Part shown: piece after piece, positions 33,800 through 42,595 of the stretch
Position numbering within the stretch: position 1 is the first letter of the stretch
Layout: each line of letters starts with the position of its first letter
From: an uncultured bacterium
Lineage (GTDB): Bacteria; Bacteroidota; Bacteroidia; Bacteroidales; Bacteroidaceae
Assembly: GCA_905216025.1 (NCBI GenBank)
Contig: CAJMSE010000001.1
Location: 1-64,000 of the forward strand
DNA length: 64,000 bases
Reading direction: 5' to 3'
The notes under the pieces: model-generated
What the model was told of the DNA's origin: nothing
The model's database searches: none
The model's input: only the letters and a program-made list of their open reading frames with translations
Made by a program: the position numbers and the translations under genes

Positions 33800-34711
33800 A
33801 TGAAGGAACAGGGACGGGAAAAGGGAATCATGACAGTAACACTGATCGGGTCGTTTGCCAATTTCATTTTGCTGACGTTTAAATTCGTGGCAGGCGTGGT
33901 GGGACACAGTGGTGCCATGATAGCCGATGCGGTACATTCTTTATCCGATTTCGTGACCGATGTTATAGTCTTGCTGTTCATCCATATCTCATTCAAGCCG
34001 AAAGACGAAGGGCATGACTATGGGCATGGGAAATTTGAAACGCTGGCTACTACCGTTATCGGGCTAATTCTGTTGTGTGTCGGGATAGGACTTTTCCGGG
34101 AAGGCGCAATCAAGATATTCGGGTTCTATTTCAAGGGCGAGCCCTTAGAAAGCCCAGGTGGAATAGCCCTGATTGCCGCCTTGATGTCTATTATAATCAA
34201 AGAAATATTGTATCGTCTGACACTGCATGTCGGAAGAAAAGAGAACAGCCAGACCGTTATCGCAAACGCCTGGCACCACCGTTCGGATGCCTTTTCCTCC
34301 ATAGGAACAGCGGTGGGTATCGGCGGGGCAATTCTGTTAGGAGACAGTTGGCGCGTGCTCGACCCGATTGCAGCCGTTGTCGTCAGCGTGCTGATTGTGA
34401 AGGTGGCTATCCAACTGGTTGTTCCTGCCATCAACGATCTGCTCGAAAAATCGTTACCCGAAGAAGTGGAGAAAGAAATTCTTTCTGTGATTGCCCAAAC
34501 TCCGGAGGTAAAGAACCCGCATAACCTCTGCACGCGCCGGATTGGAAACGATTTCGCAATTGAAGTTCACATCCGTGTCGATGGACAGACTACCGTGAGT
34601 CATGCGCACGATTTGACCAAAGATATTGAACGCAAGTTACGTCATAGATTCGGACCGACGACCCATATTGTCCTCCACGTTGAACCGTTCAAAGACATAT
34701 ATACACCTTGA
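33800..34711 (+). CDS. cation diffusion facilitator transporter
   Basis: 303 residues. Six hydrophobic helices; metal-site motifs DAVHSLSDFVTDVIVLLFIH in helix II and AWHHRSDAFSSIGTAVGIGG in helix V (HxxxD type), with a histidine/glycine-rich start of the loop (DEGHDYGHGKFETLATTV). The C-terminal cytoplasmic domain (LCTRRIGNDFAIEVHIRVDG, HAHDLTKDIERKLRHRFG) is the usual ferredoxin-like dimerisation unit. Exports divalent metals such as zinc, iron or manganese by proton exchange. Confidence 0.9.
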   Translation: MKEQGREKGIMTVTLIGSFANFILLTFKFVAGVVGHSGAMIADAVHSLSDFVTDVIVLLFIHISFKPKDEGHDYGHGKFETLATTVIGLILLCVGIGLFREGAIKIFGFYFKGEPLESPGGIALIAALMSIIIKEILYRLTLHVGRKENSQTVIANAWHHRSDAFSSIGTAVGIGGAILLGDSWRVLDPIAAVVVSVLIVKVAIQLVVPAINDLLEKSLPEEVEKEILSVIAQTPEVKNPHNLCTRRIGNDFAIEVHIRVDGQTTVSHAHDLTKDIERKLRHRFGPTTHIVLHVEPFKDIYTP

Positions 34712-34741
34712 ATAAAATCAAGCTGCCATTAAGCTAAAAAT

Positions 34742-34796
34742 ACCGTGCCGTTTGCGCATCGGAAACGGGCCACATCCGATATGCAAACGGCACGGT
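34742..34796. repeat. palindromic intergenic repeat, copy 3
   Basis: ACCGTGCCGTTTGCGCATCG pairs with a near-perfect complement ending at 34796; it is inverted relative to copies 1 and 2 and carries the GGTTTTGATTTAAAACC flank on its right. Located between converging genes, so a bidirectional terminator is possible. Confidence 0.8.
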
Positions 34797-34955
34797 TTTG
34801 ATTTAAAACCTATATTGCCGCGATCTACGACAATCCATCAAAAGAAGAAAGGATAATCCGCTTGATTATAATCAAAAAGTAATATAACGCTTACGGTTTT
34901 TCCGGCGCAATCTACACATGACATATAAACAAGCCGGATAAGCAGCGGATTCGTG

Positions 34956-36443
34956 TCAATACACGGTATTCTGCGGGTCGAAGTTGGTCCAGCCGTCGAG
35001 CCAGTTGTCCGCGGCATCGCGGAAAGCGCCGATGTATCCGCCGTTGCCGTCGGAGAGTGTCGTTGCCGGACAGTAGTTCTGGCCTGTGCCTTTCGGATCG
35101 GTAAGCCCGAGAGCATCCTCGTCCATCACGCGGTTCGTGGGCTCGCTGAGGAAGAACGAATGTGAGAAGGATACGCGCGAGCGGTCTTCCGTCTTCGTGC
35201 CGTAGTCGTAGAGATAGTCCTCATATTCCTTGTTCTTGTCCGTACCGATGACGCCCATGCCGGCAAAGATTATATTCTTCAGACGGAAGGCTCCCTCGCG
35301 GGCATATTTGACGGTGCTGCCCTTCTCACCGTCGATGATGAGGCCCACGGGATAGCCCACGGCAAGAAGGTTCTCGGCGTTCAGCCTGCTGCTGCGGCGT
35401 ATCTGAATGGCCGACTGGAACAGGCCGAGCTTCGAGCCGTTGTCGGGGAAGACGCTGCCCGCCGTGATATACGATGCGGTATTGACGAAGTCGCTGTTCT
35501 TGGCCGTGCGCGGACCGATGAACGTCACGTTCTTGAATGTCGCCGAGGTGAAAGGTGTCGTCTCCGCGCCTCCGGCGTTGTTGTCGCTCTCGAAGCCGTT
35601 GCTTTGTGATGTGTCGGCGATGCGCGGGTCGCGTATGGAGAGGCAGTACTGGACGGTGCCGCTGAAACCGTTGTCGGTGTCGAACTCGTCGTCCCAGCCC
35701 TTGTATGCCACGAGATACTTGCAGTCGACGGCTCCGCCGAACCACTCGAACGAGTCGTCGTTGGAGTATGACACCTGAAGGTGGTGTATCGTGGTGCCGC
35801 TGCCAACGGAGCCGAACGTCACGCCGTTTATCTCCTTGTCGGTGTCGAAGGGATATCCGGCAAACTCAACGCGCACATACTGGTATACGCCAGAGTTGTC
35901 GGCATCGTCGTCGCCGCCGTGAATTGTCGTCGGGCCGCCCTCAATCTGCTGCGTACCCTGATTGTTGCGCGCCCGGCCGCAGATTATCAGTCCGCCCCAG
36001 TCGCCCGGCCGCCTCATGCCCGCGGGCTGTGCCGACGTCATCACCACGGGAGCATCCTGCGTGCCGTTCATCTCGACATATCCGCCGGGCTCCACGATGA
36101 GCGCGGCCATGGTCTGCTTGTCGCCCTTTATGACCGTGCCTGCGGGGATGCGCAGCTTAGCTCCGGCATCCACGTAGACCCAGCCCTTCAGCAGGTATGT
36201 GCCGCGCTCAAGCGTGACGTCGCCGGTGAAGTGGAAGTTCTGCGTTCCGTTGCCCAGCTCCGTGCCGTTGTTGAACAGGATGCCGGCGCTGTAGGCCACG
36301 TTGCCCTTGTAGGTAACTTCGGGATCTGCCGCTCCGGATGTTGCAGGCTCGTCGTCAGACGAACATGACGCTGTCGTTAAGCACACTCCGAGGGCCACGC
36401 ACATCATGAGTGCCTTGCCCAGTCTTTTCAATTCTCTTTTCAT
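34956..36443 (-). CDS. surface lipoprotein partner of the TonB receptor
   Basis: 495 residues. Lipoprotein signal with lipobox TASC (Cys27) followed by SSDDE, which resembles the surface-export signal of Bacteroidota lipoproteins. The rest looks like a right-handed beta-helix with many short strands, Gly/Asn-rich turns and aromatic motifs (FHFTGDVTLERGTYLLKGWV, GGYVEMNGTQDAPVVMTSAQ, DDSFEWFGGAVDCKYLVAYK, GWDDEFDTDNGFSGTVQYC). Such proteins appear with carboxypeptidase-regulatory-type TonB receptors; ligand unknown. The gene begins 85 bases after the receptor stop, so they form one operon. Confidence 0.75.
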   Translation of the reverse strand: MKRELKRLGKALMMCVALGVCLTTASCSSDDEPATSGAADPEVTYKGNVAYSAGILFNNGTELGNGTQNFHFTGDVTLERGTYLLKGWVYVDAGAKLRIPAGTVIKGDKQTMAALIVEPGGYVEMNGTQDAPVVMTSAQPAGMRRPGDWGGLIICGRARNNQGTQQIEGGPTTIHGGDDDADNSGVYQYVRVEFAGYPFDTDKEINGVTFGSVGSGTTIHHLQVSYSNDDSFEWFGGAVDCKYLVAYKGWDDEFDTDNGFSGTVQYCLSIRDPRIADTSQSNGFESDNNAGGAETTPFTSATFKNVTFIGPRTAKNSDFVNTASYITAGSVFPDNGSKLGLFQSAIQIRRSSRLNAENLLAVGYPVGLIIDGEKGSTVKYAREGAFRLKNIIFAGMGVIGTDKNKEYEDYLYDYGTKTEDRSRVSFSHSFFLSEPTNRVMDEDALGLTDPKGTGQNYCPATTLSDGNGGYIGAFRDAADNWLDGWTNFDPQNTVY

Positions 36444-36474
36444 TTTGCTTTTTTTGTTTTGTGAAACTTTATTT

Positions 36475-36530
36475 TCTGAGAGCTCTGAGATTTCTGAGAA
36501 CTCTGAGAGCTTTGAGAACTCCGATTACTC
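36475..36530. repeat. 9-base microrepeats between receptor and lipoprotein genes
   Basis: Six consecutive 9-base units, TCTGAGAGC, TCTGAGATT, TCTGAGAAC, TCTGAGAGC, TTTGAGAAC and TCCGATTAC, fill the intergenic gap up to the receptor stop. Confidence 0.65.
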
Positions 36531-39345
36531 AAAATCTCCACCCCGCGCTGAGGCTCAGCGTCCGTCCGGGGCTGTAGCTGCGCGTAACCTCCTCCACCGT
36601 GCGCTGCTCGCCGCCTACGCTGACATCCTCAAACTGCTTGAAGACAACACGCTCCGCCAGCAGGTCGCGCACCGTGGCTTTCAACTCCCATCGCCCTACC
36701 CGCTTGCCGATGGAGAGATCGATGCCGTTGCGCGGCATCTCGTACGAGTTCGGAATGTTTCGCGCCGAGCCGTCGGAACCCGTGCCGTAGCGGTTTCCCA
36801 CGCCGATGATGCGCTTGCCGATGCGGTTGTAGAGCACGGCGGCGCTCCAGCCGCTCTTCGCGTTGTTGTAGAACACGCCCGTGTTGATGATGTACGGCGA
36901 CTGTCCCTGCATCGGCCGGTCGATGTTGTTCGTGCCCGGCTCAAACCGCACGCGGCTCTTTATCCACGCGCCGTTGAACGACAGCGAGAAGTCTTTTAGA
37001 CCGATGAAGCCGAGGTTCTTGCGGATATCCACCTCGATGCCGTAGTTGTCGGCGCCGCGGGCGTTGACGAACGAATAGATGAGGTCTGTGCCGCCCGCCA
37101 CGGTGTAGGTCCACTCTATCGGGTTCTTGAAATGCTTGTAGAACAGCGCCACCGACACCTGTTCTCCGGCCGACGGATACCACTCGTAGCGCAGGTCTAC
37201 GTTGTCGATATATGCGGGCTTGAGGTCGTGGTTTCCCATGACGCTGCTGCCCAGTTCGAAGTCGTAGTAGACGGATGTGGAGAGCTCGCGGAACTCCGGA
37301 CGGTTGACCGACCGGCCATAGGCCGCGCGCAGCTGGTGACTGTCGTTGAGTTTATAAGTAATGTTCACCGAAGGGAACAGGTCGCTGCCGGAATACGACG
37401 TGTCATGCCGGCTCGCCTCAGAGCGGCGCGTGTTCATGCCGAGCACCTGACGGTTATACTCATAACGCACTCCGGCGTAGATGCCGAGCGGTCCCACGGG
37501 AAGGTTCACACCTGCATATCCTGCCGCCTGGGTCTGACTTCCGTCATAGTTGTTCAGCCAGTTCACCTCCTCATACATGTAGAGCTTGTCCGGTCCGTAG
37601 TTGGAGTCGATGAGCACATTTGACACCACGTCATCATCGAACATGAAGCCCTCCGGCAGCGTGTTGTCCGGCTGCCATCCGTACTGAAACTGGCGCGTGC
37701 GGTAACGGCGCGTGCGGTGCTCGCCGTATGCACCGGCCTTCACCGTGGGTTCGAGCGTGCCGATGCGGAAGTCGCGGCGCCAGTTCACATTGGCCGAGAA
37801 TATGTGCTCGTCGAGCTTCGTAAACTCACGGCTTATGCGGTATATGCCCATCGTCTGCTGCGTTCGGTCGGTGCGCTCTATCAGGCGACGGTCGGGCAGG
37901 TTGCGGTTGGCATATGCGTAACCCGCGCTCCAGTCTGTCCGGCTGCTGCCGTAGGTGTGACGTCCGGTCAGCTGGGTGCTGTATGTCGTGCGCGCCGAGT
38001 AGTAATACTCCATGTCGTTGATATTGTCCGGCTGCGCGTTGAATCCCGTGCGCTCCGAGTAGCGGCTCTTCGCAATCTGGTTGAAAATGTTTTTCCATTC
38101 GATATAGTGGCGTGTGTCGCGCGGACGCAGTGACAGGTTGAGCATGGCGCCGAGGCGCACGTCGTTGCTGTACTGGTTGTCTGTGGCCCGGCGCAGCGCC
38201 ACAGACTTGTCGTTCGATATGTCGTAAGGCGCGTAGAGCGAGTTCTCCATGTCGCGCAGCGTGGTGCCGGCGTTACTGTAGTTCAGCGCGGCCAGCATCC
38301 CGACGGCTTCTCCGCCGGCGGTCTTCCATGTGTGGCTGTAGCTCATGGCCAGCTTCATGTCGGGCAGCGGCGTGCGGCGGCGCAGCGTCCAGTCGTTGTC
38401 GAGTCCGTTGGCAAGCGGGTCGATGCGCGGCGCGGCACCGCTTTCATAGCCCGGATAGGCTCTCAGCGTGCCTGTCATGCCCGAAGAGAGCGAGCGCTGC
38501 CCTGCACCGAAGCCCAGCACGTCCCATCCGCAGCCCCGCGCGGCGGTGAACGTGCGGAAATGCGTGCGGTCGTTCACCCCTACCCCGACTGTGACATCAA
38601 GCCCGCCGCTGTCCGGCTGCTGCTTGGTGTTGACGAGGATGAAGCCTCCGGTGAAATCGGCCGGATATTCCGGCGCGGGACTCTTCACGACAACCATGTT
38701 GTCGAGCTGCGAACTCGGCAGGATGTCGAACGAGAAAGCCCGCGAGTCGGCTTCCGAACTCGGCACGGCCCCGCCGTTGAGCCACACATTATTATAACGC
38801 TGCGACAGACCGCGCACCATCACGAACTTGCCGTCGGTTATCGACACGCCCGGCACGCGGCGTATCACCTCCGACGCATCCTTATCCTGCGTGCGCGCTA
38901 TCTGCTGCGCCGACACGCCCGTCTGCACCACGAGGCTCTGCCGCTGCGCCTGAATCTGCGCGGCCTCGGTGTTGCGGCGTGCCACGGCCCTGACGGCCAC
39001 CTCGCCCAACGTCTGCGTGTCGCCCTCCATCATGAAATCCATCGCCACCTCGCCCGCGGCCGGCACGGCCACCGCCTCCCTGACGATGTTTCTATAGCCG
39101 ATGTAGCGCACGGTCAGCGTATACGTTCCTGCCGGAAGATTCAGTTCATAGCGTCCTTCGGCATCAGCCGCCGCACCGCGCCCGCTTCCGTCAGCCATCA
39201 CGGTGGCTCCCGTCAGCGGCTCGCGGCTGAGGCTGTCCCTGATTATGCCTTTCACAACGCCGGCACTTGCCGCCAAAGCGTTGCAGCAAAGCATGCTGAG
39301 GATGAGTTTTCTTAGTATGTCTAATACCGTTCTTGATTTTTCCAT
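36529..39345 (-). CDS. TonB-dependent outer-membrane receptor
   Basis: 938 residues. A signal peptide (LILSMLCCNALAASA) is followed by a carboxypeptidase-regulatory-like domain (VVKGIIRDSLSREPLTGATV, LNLPAGTYTLTVRYIGYRNI), then a plug (QQIARTQDKDASEVIRRVPG, VSITDGKFVMVRGLSQRYNN, SSQLDNMVVVKSPAPEYPAD) and a beta-barrel ending in ...LSLSAGWRF with a terminal Phe. Imports an unknown ligand with energy from TonB-ExbBD. It is not a SusC-type receptor with a SusD partner; instead the beta-helix lipoprotein follows. No regulator is adjacent; the 39346-39942 spacer holds repeats. Confidence 0.9.
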   Translation of the reverse strand: MEKSRTVLDILRKLILSMLCCNALAASAGVVKGIIRDSLSREPLTGATVMADGSGRGAAADAEGRYELNLPAGTYTLTVRYIGYRNIVREAVAVPAAGEVAMDFMMEGDTQTLGEVAVRAVARRNTEAAQIQAQRQSLVVQTGVSAQQIARTQDKDASEVIRRVPGVSITDGKFVMVRGLSQRYNNVWLNGGAVPSSEADSRAFSFDILPSSQLDNMVVVKSPAPEYPADFTGGFILVNTKQQPDSGGLDVTVGVGVNDRTHFRTFTAARGCGWDVLGFGAGQRSLSSGMTGTLRAYPGYESGAAPRIDPLANGLDNDWTLRRRTPLPDMKLAMSYSHTWKTAGGEAVGMLAALNYSNAGTTLRDMENSLYAPYDISNDKSVALRRATDNQYSNDVRLGAMLNLSLRPRDTRHYIEWKNIFNQIAKSRYSERTGFNAQPDNINDMEYYYSARTTYSTQLTGRHTYGSSRTDWSAGYAYANRNLPDRRLIERTDRTQQTMGIYRISREFTKLDEHIFSANVNWRRDFRIGTLEPTVKAGAYGEHRTRRYRTRQFQYGWQPDNTLPEGFMFDDDVVSNVLIDSNYGPDKLYMYEEVNWLNNYDGSQTQAAGYAGVNLPVGPLGIYAGVRYEYNRQVLGMNTRRSEASRHDTSYSGSDLFPSVNITYKLNDSHQLRAAYGRSVNRPEFRELSTSVYYDFELGSSVMGNHDLKPAYIDNVDLRYEWYPSAGEQVSVALFYKHFKNPIEWTYTVAGGTDLIYSFVNARGADNYGIEVDIRKNLGFIGLKDFSLSFNGAWIKSRVRFEPGTNNIDRPMQGQSPYIINTGVFYNNAKSGWSAAVLYNRIGKRIIGVGNRYGTGSDGSARNIPNSYEMPRNGIDLSIGKRVGRWELKATVRDLLAERVVFKQFEDVSVGGEQRTVEEVTRSYSPGRTLSLSAGWRF

Positions 39346-39451
39346 AATCTTCTATCCGATTGTTTTTATCTCGCTGCAAAGATATCAGCGCGGGATTTCA
39401 GAAATGTAACAGCGGTGTTAAGAATATATTAAACCGTATCTGCCGTAAAAT

Positions 39452-39622
39452 CTAAACGCAAAGGGCGCAAAGACGCAAAGAGACTTTTCTGAAACAGAGA
39501 CACAGAGAACAATAAAAAGACTTTGCGTCTTTGCGCCCTTTGCGTTTAAAATAAAAACCTCCGTGTCTCCGTGTTCTGAAAATACTTCGCCCCTTTGCGT
39601 CTTTGCGCCTTTGCGTTTAAAA
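39452..39622. repeat. compound TTTGCGTCTTTGCG hairpin repeats
   Basis: The left arm AAACGCAAAGGGCGCAAAGA and its exact complement at 39520-39547 form a long hairpin, followed by two further forward units (GTGTCTCCGTGTTCTGAAAA and CCTTTGCGTCTTTGCGCCTT). The same CTCTGTGTCTCC accessory words occur at 40738-40943. Confidence 0.75.
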
Positions 39623-39680
39623 CTTCCCATCTTCGCGTTTCTGTAACATACGCATGGAATAGCGATGAATATAGTATGGA

Positions 39681-39840
39681 TTTCTCTAATAGGTATTACA
39701 ACTTTCTGTAATAGGTATTACAACTTTCTGTAATAGGTATTACAACTTTCTGTAATAGGTATTACAGCTTTCTGTAATAGGTACTACAGAAATCTCTAAT
39801 AGGTACTACAGAAATCTCCAATAGGTACTACAGCATTCTC
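39681..39840 (+). repeat. 22-base tandem array, forward
   Basis: Seven copies of TAATAGGTA(T/C)TACA start at 39687, 39709, 39731, 39753, 39775, 39797 and 39819, an exact 22-base period with 8-base variable links (ACTTTCTG, GAAATCTC). The core is nearly palindromic (TAATA-GG-TATTA). The same motif, inverted and also seven copies, occurs at 53512. Confidence 0.85.
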
Positions 39841-39906
39841 TTCTATATAGCACAGATATCCCCTACCCTATCTCCGCGCAGAAAAAGAACGGAGGCTGAT
39901 TGTTTT

Positions 39907-39938
39907 TTTGGCGTTTCAGCGAATAAAGAGTACCTTTG
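39907..39938 (+). promoter_or_regulatory. promoter for the aspartate dehydrogenase-like gene
   Basis: TTTG (39907-39910), 20 bases, TACCTTTG (39931-39938): an excellent consensus match. The ATG is only 4 bases further, so the transcript would be essentially leaderless. Confidence 0.7.
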
Positions 39939-39942
39939 CAGC

Positions 39943-40731
39943 ATGAAAAGATTAGTTATCGTAGGATGCGGACGGTTGACCGGGATTGTTTCGGATGCCG
40001 TCGTCAAGGGCTTATTGCCCGAGTATGAGTTGGTCGGAGTGTATTCGCGCACGGCGGAGAAAGCCGAAAGGATTGCCGCGAAGATGCGGCATGACGGCAA
40101 AGAATGTGCAGTTTGCGAAAGCATCGGAGCGCTGCTGGCCCTGAAACCCGACTATCTGGTGGAGGCGGCCTCTCCAGCCGCGATGAGGGAGATTGCCATA
40201 CCGGCACTTGAGAACGGCACATCCGTAGTCACGCTGTCCATCGGCGCACTGGCCGACACGGCATTCCGTCAGGCGGTCGAGGCGGCAGCAAAGGCCAACG
40301 GCACGCGCGTGCATATCGTCTCGGGAGCCACTGGAGGCTTCGACGTACTGCGCACGGCCGCACTGATGGGCGGCGCCACGGCCTGCTTCTTCAACGAGAA
40401 GGGACCGGACGCACTGCGGGGCACCGCCGTGTATGACGAGACCCTGCAAACAGAGCAGCGCACGGTGTTCTCGGGCAACGCCACAGAAGCCATCGGCATG
40501 TTCCCGACGAAAGTGAACGTCGCCGTGGCCGCCTCACTGGCTTCAGTAGGTCCGGAAAACATGCGGATGACGATGAGGTCGACGCCGGGTTTTAAGGGAG
40601 ACACGCAGCGGGTGGAGATAAAGAACGCGCAGGTGCATGCCGTGGTCGACGTTTACAGCGCCACGGCGGAGATTGCAGGATGGTCTGTAGTGAATACTCT
40701 GCAGAATATAACGTCGCCGATAGTATTCTAA
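39943..40731 (+). CDS. aspartate dehydrogenase family protein (DUF108)
   Basis: 262 residues. Rossmann start RLVIVGCGRLTGIVSDAVVK, then PDYLVEAASPAAMREIAIPA and TSVVTLSIGALADTAFRQAV; the catalytic-region SGATGGFDVLRTAALMGGAT and C-terminal NVAVAASLASVG motif match the AspDH/DUF108 fold (NAD(P)-dependent L-aspartate dehydrogenases or related imine reductases). Metabolic role (NAD or amino-acid synthesis, or degradation) is not shown by the neighbours. Confidence 0.8.
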   Translation: MKRLVIVGCGRLTGIVSDAVVKGLLPEYELVGVYSRTAEKAERIAAKMRHDGKECAVCESIGALLALKPDYLVEAASPAAMREIAIPALENGTSVVTLSIGALADTAFRQAVEAAAKANGTRVHIVSGATGGFDVLRTAALMGGATACFFNEKGPDALRGTAVYDETLQTEQRTVFSGNATEAIGMFPTKVNVAVAASLASVGPENMRMTMRSTPGFKGDTQRVEIKNAQVHAVVDVYSATAEIAGWSVVNTLQNITSPIVF

Positions 40732-40737
40732 AGAGAA

Positions 40738-40943
40738 TTTTAAACGCAAAGACACAGAGGCGCAAAGGCCGCAAAGACGCAAAGAATATTTGGGAGGCGG
40801 GGATTGAAGAGACGCGGAGACACAGAGAATAATAAAAAACTTTGCGTCTTTGCGACCTTTGCGTCTTAGATTAAAACTCTGTGTCTCCGTGTCTCTGTGT
40901 TCTGAAAAAAATCCCTTTGCGCCTCTGCGTCTTTGCGTTTAAA
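40738..40943. repeat. compound hairpin repeats between converging genes
   Basis: Opens with TTTTAAACGCAAAGACACAG and closes with GCGTCTTTGCGTTTAAA; inside are complementary GGCCGCAAAGACGCAAAG and CTTTGCGTCTTTGCGACC arms plus GAGACACAGAG / CTCTGTGTCTCC words. It fills the gap between the converging dehydrogenase genes. Confidence 0.75.
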
Positions 40944-40961
40944 TAAAACTTCTCCGCGCCT

Positions 40962-41849
40962 TTATTTTCCGAGATATTCCCTGATATTTGCCAGCACCTT
41001 CTCGCTCAGCCGGTCGAACGCCTGGCGTGTGCGTCCCGTCGATACTTGCATGCAGCGGACATGCGGATGGCCGAGAAGATGCTCACCGCCCAAGGCTCCG
41101 ACGGTGTCGCAGAAGCAGAGGTTGTCGCCATCGAGCCATTCGGCAAATGCAGGCTCGTCCCACGCCGGAGAGAGTCCGGTATTGAAGAGCATCTTCCGGT
41201 CTCCCAATTGCTTGAACTCCGCCTCATGCAGCAGCACGGTGTTCTTGTTGAGGCAGCAGAAAACGACCTCGCTCTGCCGGAGCAGCTCGCCCAACGGCAG
41301 GAAACGGTAGCCCTTTGCTGCGGCCGCAGGCTTCTCGCTGCGCGCGAAATATGCAATGTCGGCCCCGAAGAACCTCAGCGCATCGGCTATCATGCCGCCC
41401 GACTTGCCCAGTCCGACCACTCCGACCTTCATTCCGGTAATCTCGCGCGCCATTCCGTCCCACGGCTCCTGTCCGAATCCGTGCAGGCAACGCACAAGTT
41501 CGCTGACGACATATTCCACAACGCCCTCGTCGCCGTAGTCGCGGATACCCGTCACGGTGATTCCCCGCTCACGGGCAAAACGTATGTCCACGTTCGCGCT
41601 CTCGGGAGAGTACAGCGAACAGCACATCCCGATATACCTTACGCCCGTACACCGCTCCAGCACCGCGCGTCCTATCTGCGAGGTATAACTCAAGAGCACG
41701 GCATCGGCGTCTCCGATACGCGCCGCAATCTCATCGTCTCCCGCCGGAACGTCACTATACATCACCACCTCTTCTGCATACGCGTGCAGTTCCTCCTCAG
41801 CCGATGGTATCAGGCTCACAGGCTCTATTGCTACAAGTTTACGAAACAT
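40962..41849 (-). CDS. D-isomer-specific 2-hydroxyacid dehydrogenase
   Basis: 295 residues from the ATG at 41849 (a second ATG at 41855 is possible). The NAD-binding core is clear: MKVGVVGLGKSGGMIADALR, FARSEKPAAAAKGYRFLPLG, VVFCCLNKNTVLLHEAEFKQ, and the catalytic acid/base region ends with ...ALGGEHLLGHPHVRCMQVSTG. The substrate-binding half shows the flexible ISGMCCSLYSPESANVDIRF analogue. Reduces 2-keto acids or oxidises D-2-hydroxy acids; exact substrate unknown. Confidence 0.8.
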   Translation of the reverse strand: MFRKLVAIEPVSLIPSAEEELHAYAEEVVMYSDVPAGDDEIAARIGDADAVLLSYTSQIGRAVLERCTGVRYIGMCCSLYSPESANVDIRFARERGITVTGIRDYGDEGVVEYVVSELVRCLHGFGQEPWDGMAREITGMKVGVVGLGKSGGMIADALRFFGADIAYFARSEKPAAAAKGYRFLPLGELLRQSEVVFCCLNKNTVLLHEAEFKQLGDRKMLFNTGLSPAWDEPAFAEWLDGDNLCFCDTVGALGGEHLLGHPHVRCMQVSTGRTRQAFDRLSEKVLANIREYLGK

Positions 41850-42016
41850 ATTCATTGCATTTTTTTAGTTGCGGCAAAGTTAATAAAAAGAGCGGGATGA
41901 AGCAAGAAAACCGTTCGCTTTCGCGCACCTTTTTCACGCTCGGCATAAAATGCTGGCATTTTCTGCTCCCGCTTAATAAAAACATTCTTTTATAGAGGAT
42001 TATCAATGGAAATGAT

Positions 42017-42200
42017 TAACTTTGCGAGGATTGAGGAGACTCACTCCAAAGACTTATTAGAAAAATAGAGGCGTTATGTCTTCTTGTATGCGATAAGCGT
42101 AGGAAACTTTAATCACAAAGGTATTCCTACCACCTTCGCATTAAGACGTGGCATGCAGTTCCGCGCTTCCGCATTTAATAACCCGCTCCGCCGGACTGAG
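42017..42200 (+). ncRNA. structured leader RNA with promoter, copy A
   Basis: A TAACTTTG box (42017-42024) is followed by about 170 bases before the DUF3795 gene. Conserved words, shared in order with the inverted copy at 51890-52129, are GGATTGAGG...CACTCCAAAGAC, GGCGTTATG, CGTAGGAAA, TTCCTACCACCTTCGCATTA, and GTGGCATGCAGTTCCGCGCT followed by TCCGCAT. CGTAGGAA pairs with TTCCTAC. Unknown class; a cis-regulatory leader of the downstream gene cluster is the simplest reading. Confidence 0.5.
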
Positions 42201-42224
42201 GAGCATCATATATATAAATAAGGT

Positions 42225-42569
42225 ATGAAAAATATTGAATCAGACAGACAGCTTATAGCGGCGTGCGGACTCTACTGCGGCGCGTGCCGGAAGTATCTTG
42301 CGGAGAAGTGTCCCGGTTGCCGACTCAACCAGAAGGCTTCATGGTGTAAAATCAGGACTTGTGTACGCAAAAACGGTTTCCATTCTTGTGCTGAATGCGG
42401 CAAGGATGTGGCTGAGTGCAAGACATACTCCAATCTAATAGGAAAGATTTTCGCCTTTGTGTTCCGTTCGGACCGTCCCGCGTGCATCCGCTACATCAGG
42501 GAGCACGGCGAAGAGGCTTTTGCCGACGAGATGGCAAGGCGCAGGTGTCAGACAATGAAGAAGAAATAA
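42225..42569 (+). CDS. DUF3795 domain protein
   Basis: 114 residues with the Cys-rich DUF3795 pattern: ACGLYCGACRKYLAEKCPGC, SWCKIRTCVRKNGFHSCAEC and DVAECKTYSNL. About eight conserved cysteines suggest metal or cluster binding, which is inference. First gene of the cargo run behind leader A; the DJ-1 paralogue begins 26 bases later. Confidence 0.85.
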   Translation: MKNIESDRQLIAACGLYCGACRKYLAEKCPGCRLNQKASWCKIRTCVRKNGFHSCAECGKDVAECKTYSNLIGKIFAFVFRSDRPACIRYIREHGEEAFADEMARRRCQTMKKK

Positions 42570-42595
42570 TACGAGAAAACTAAAGAAATAAGATT

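Noticed and set aside
39681..39840. CRISPR-like array of regularly spaced repeats
   Set aside because: Units are 22 bases with 8-base near-identical links; there are no unique spacers of 26-40 bases and no cas genes. Same for 53512-53665.
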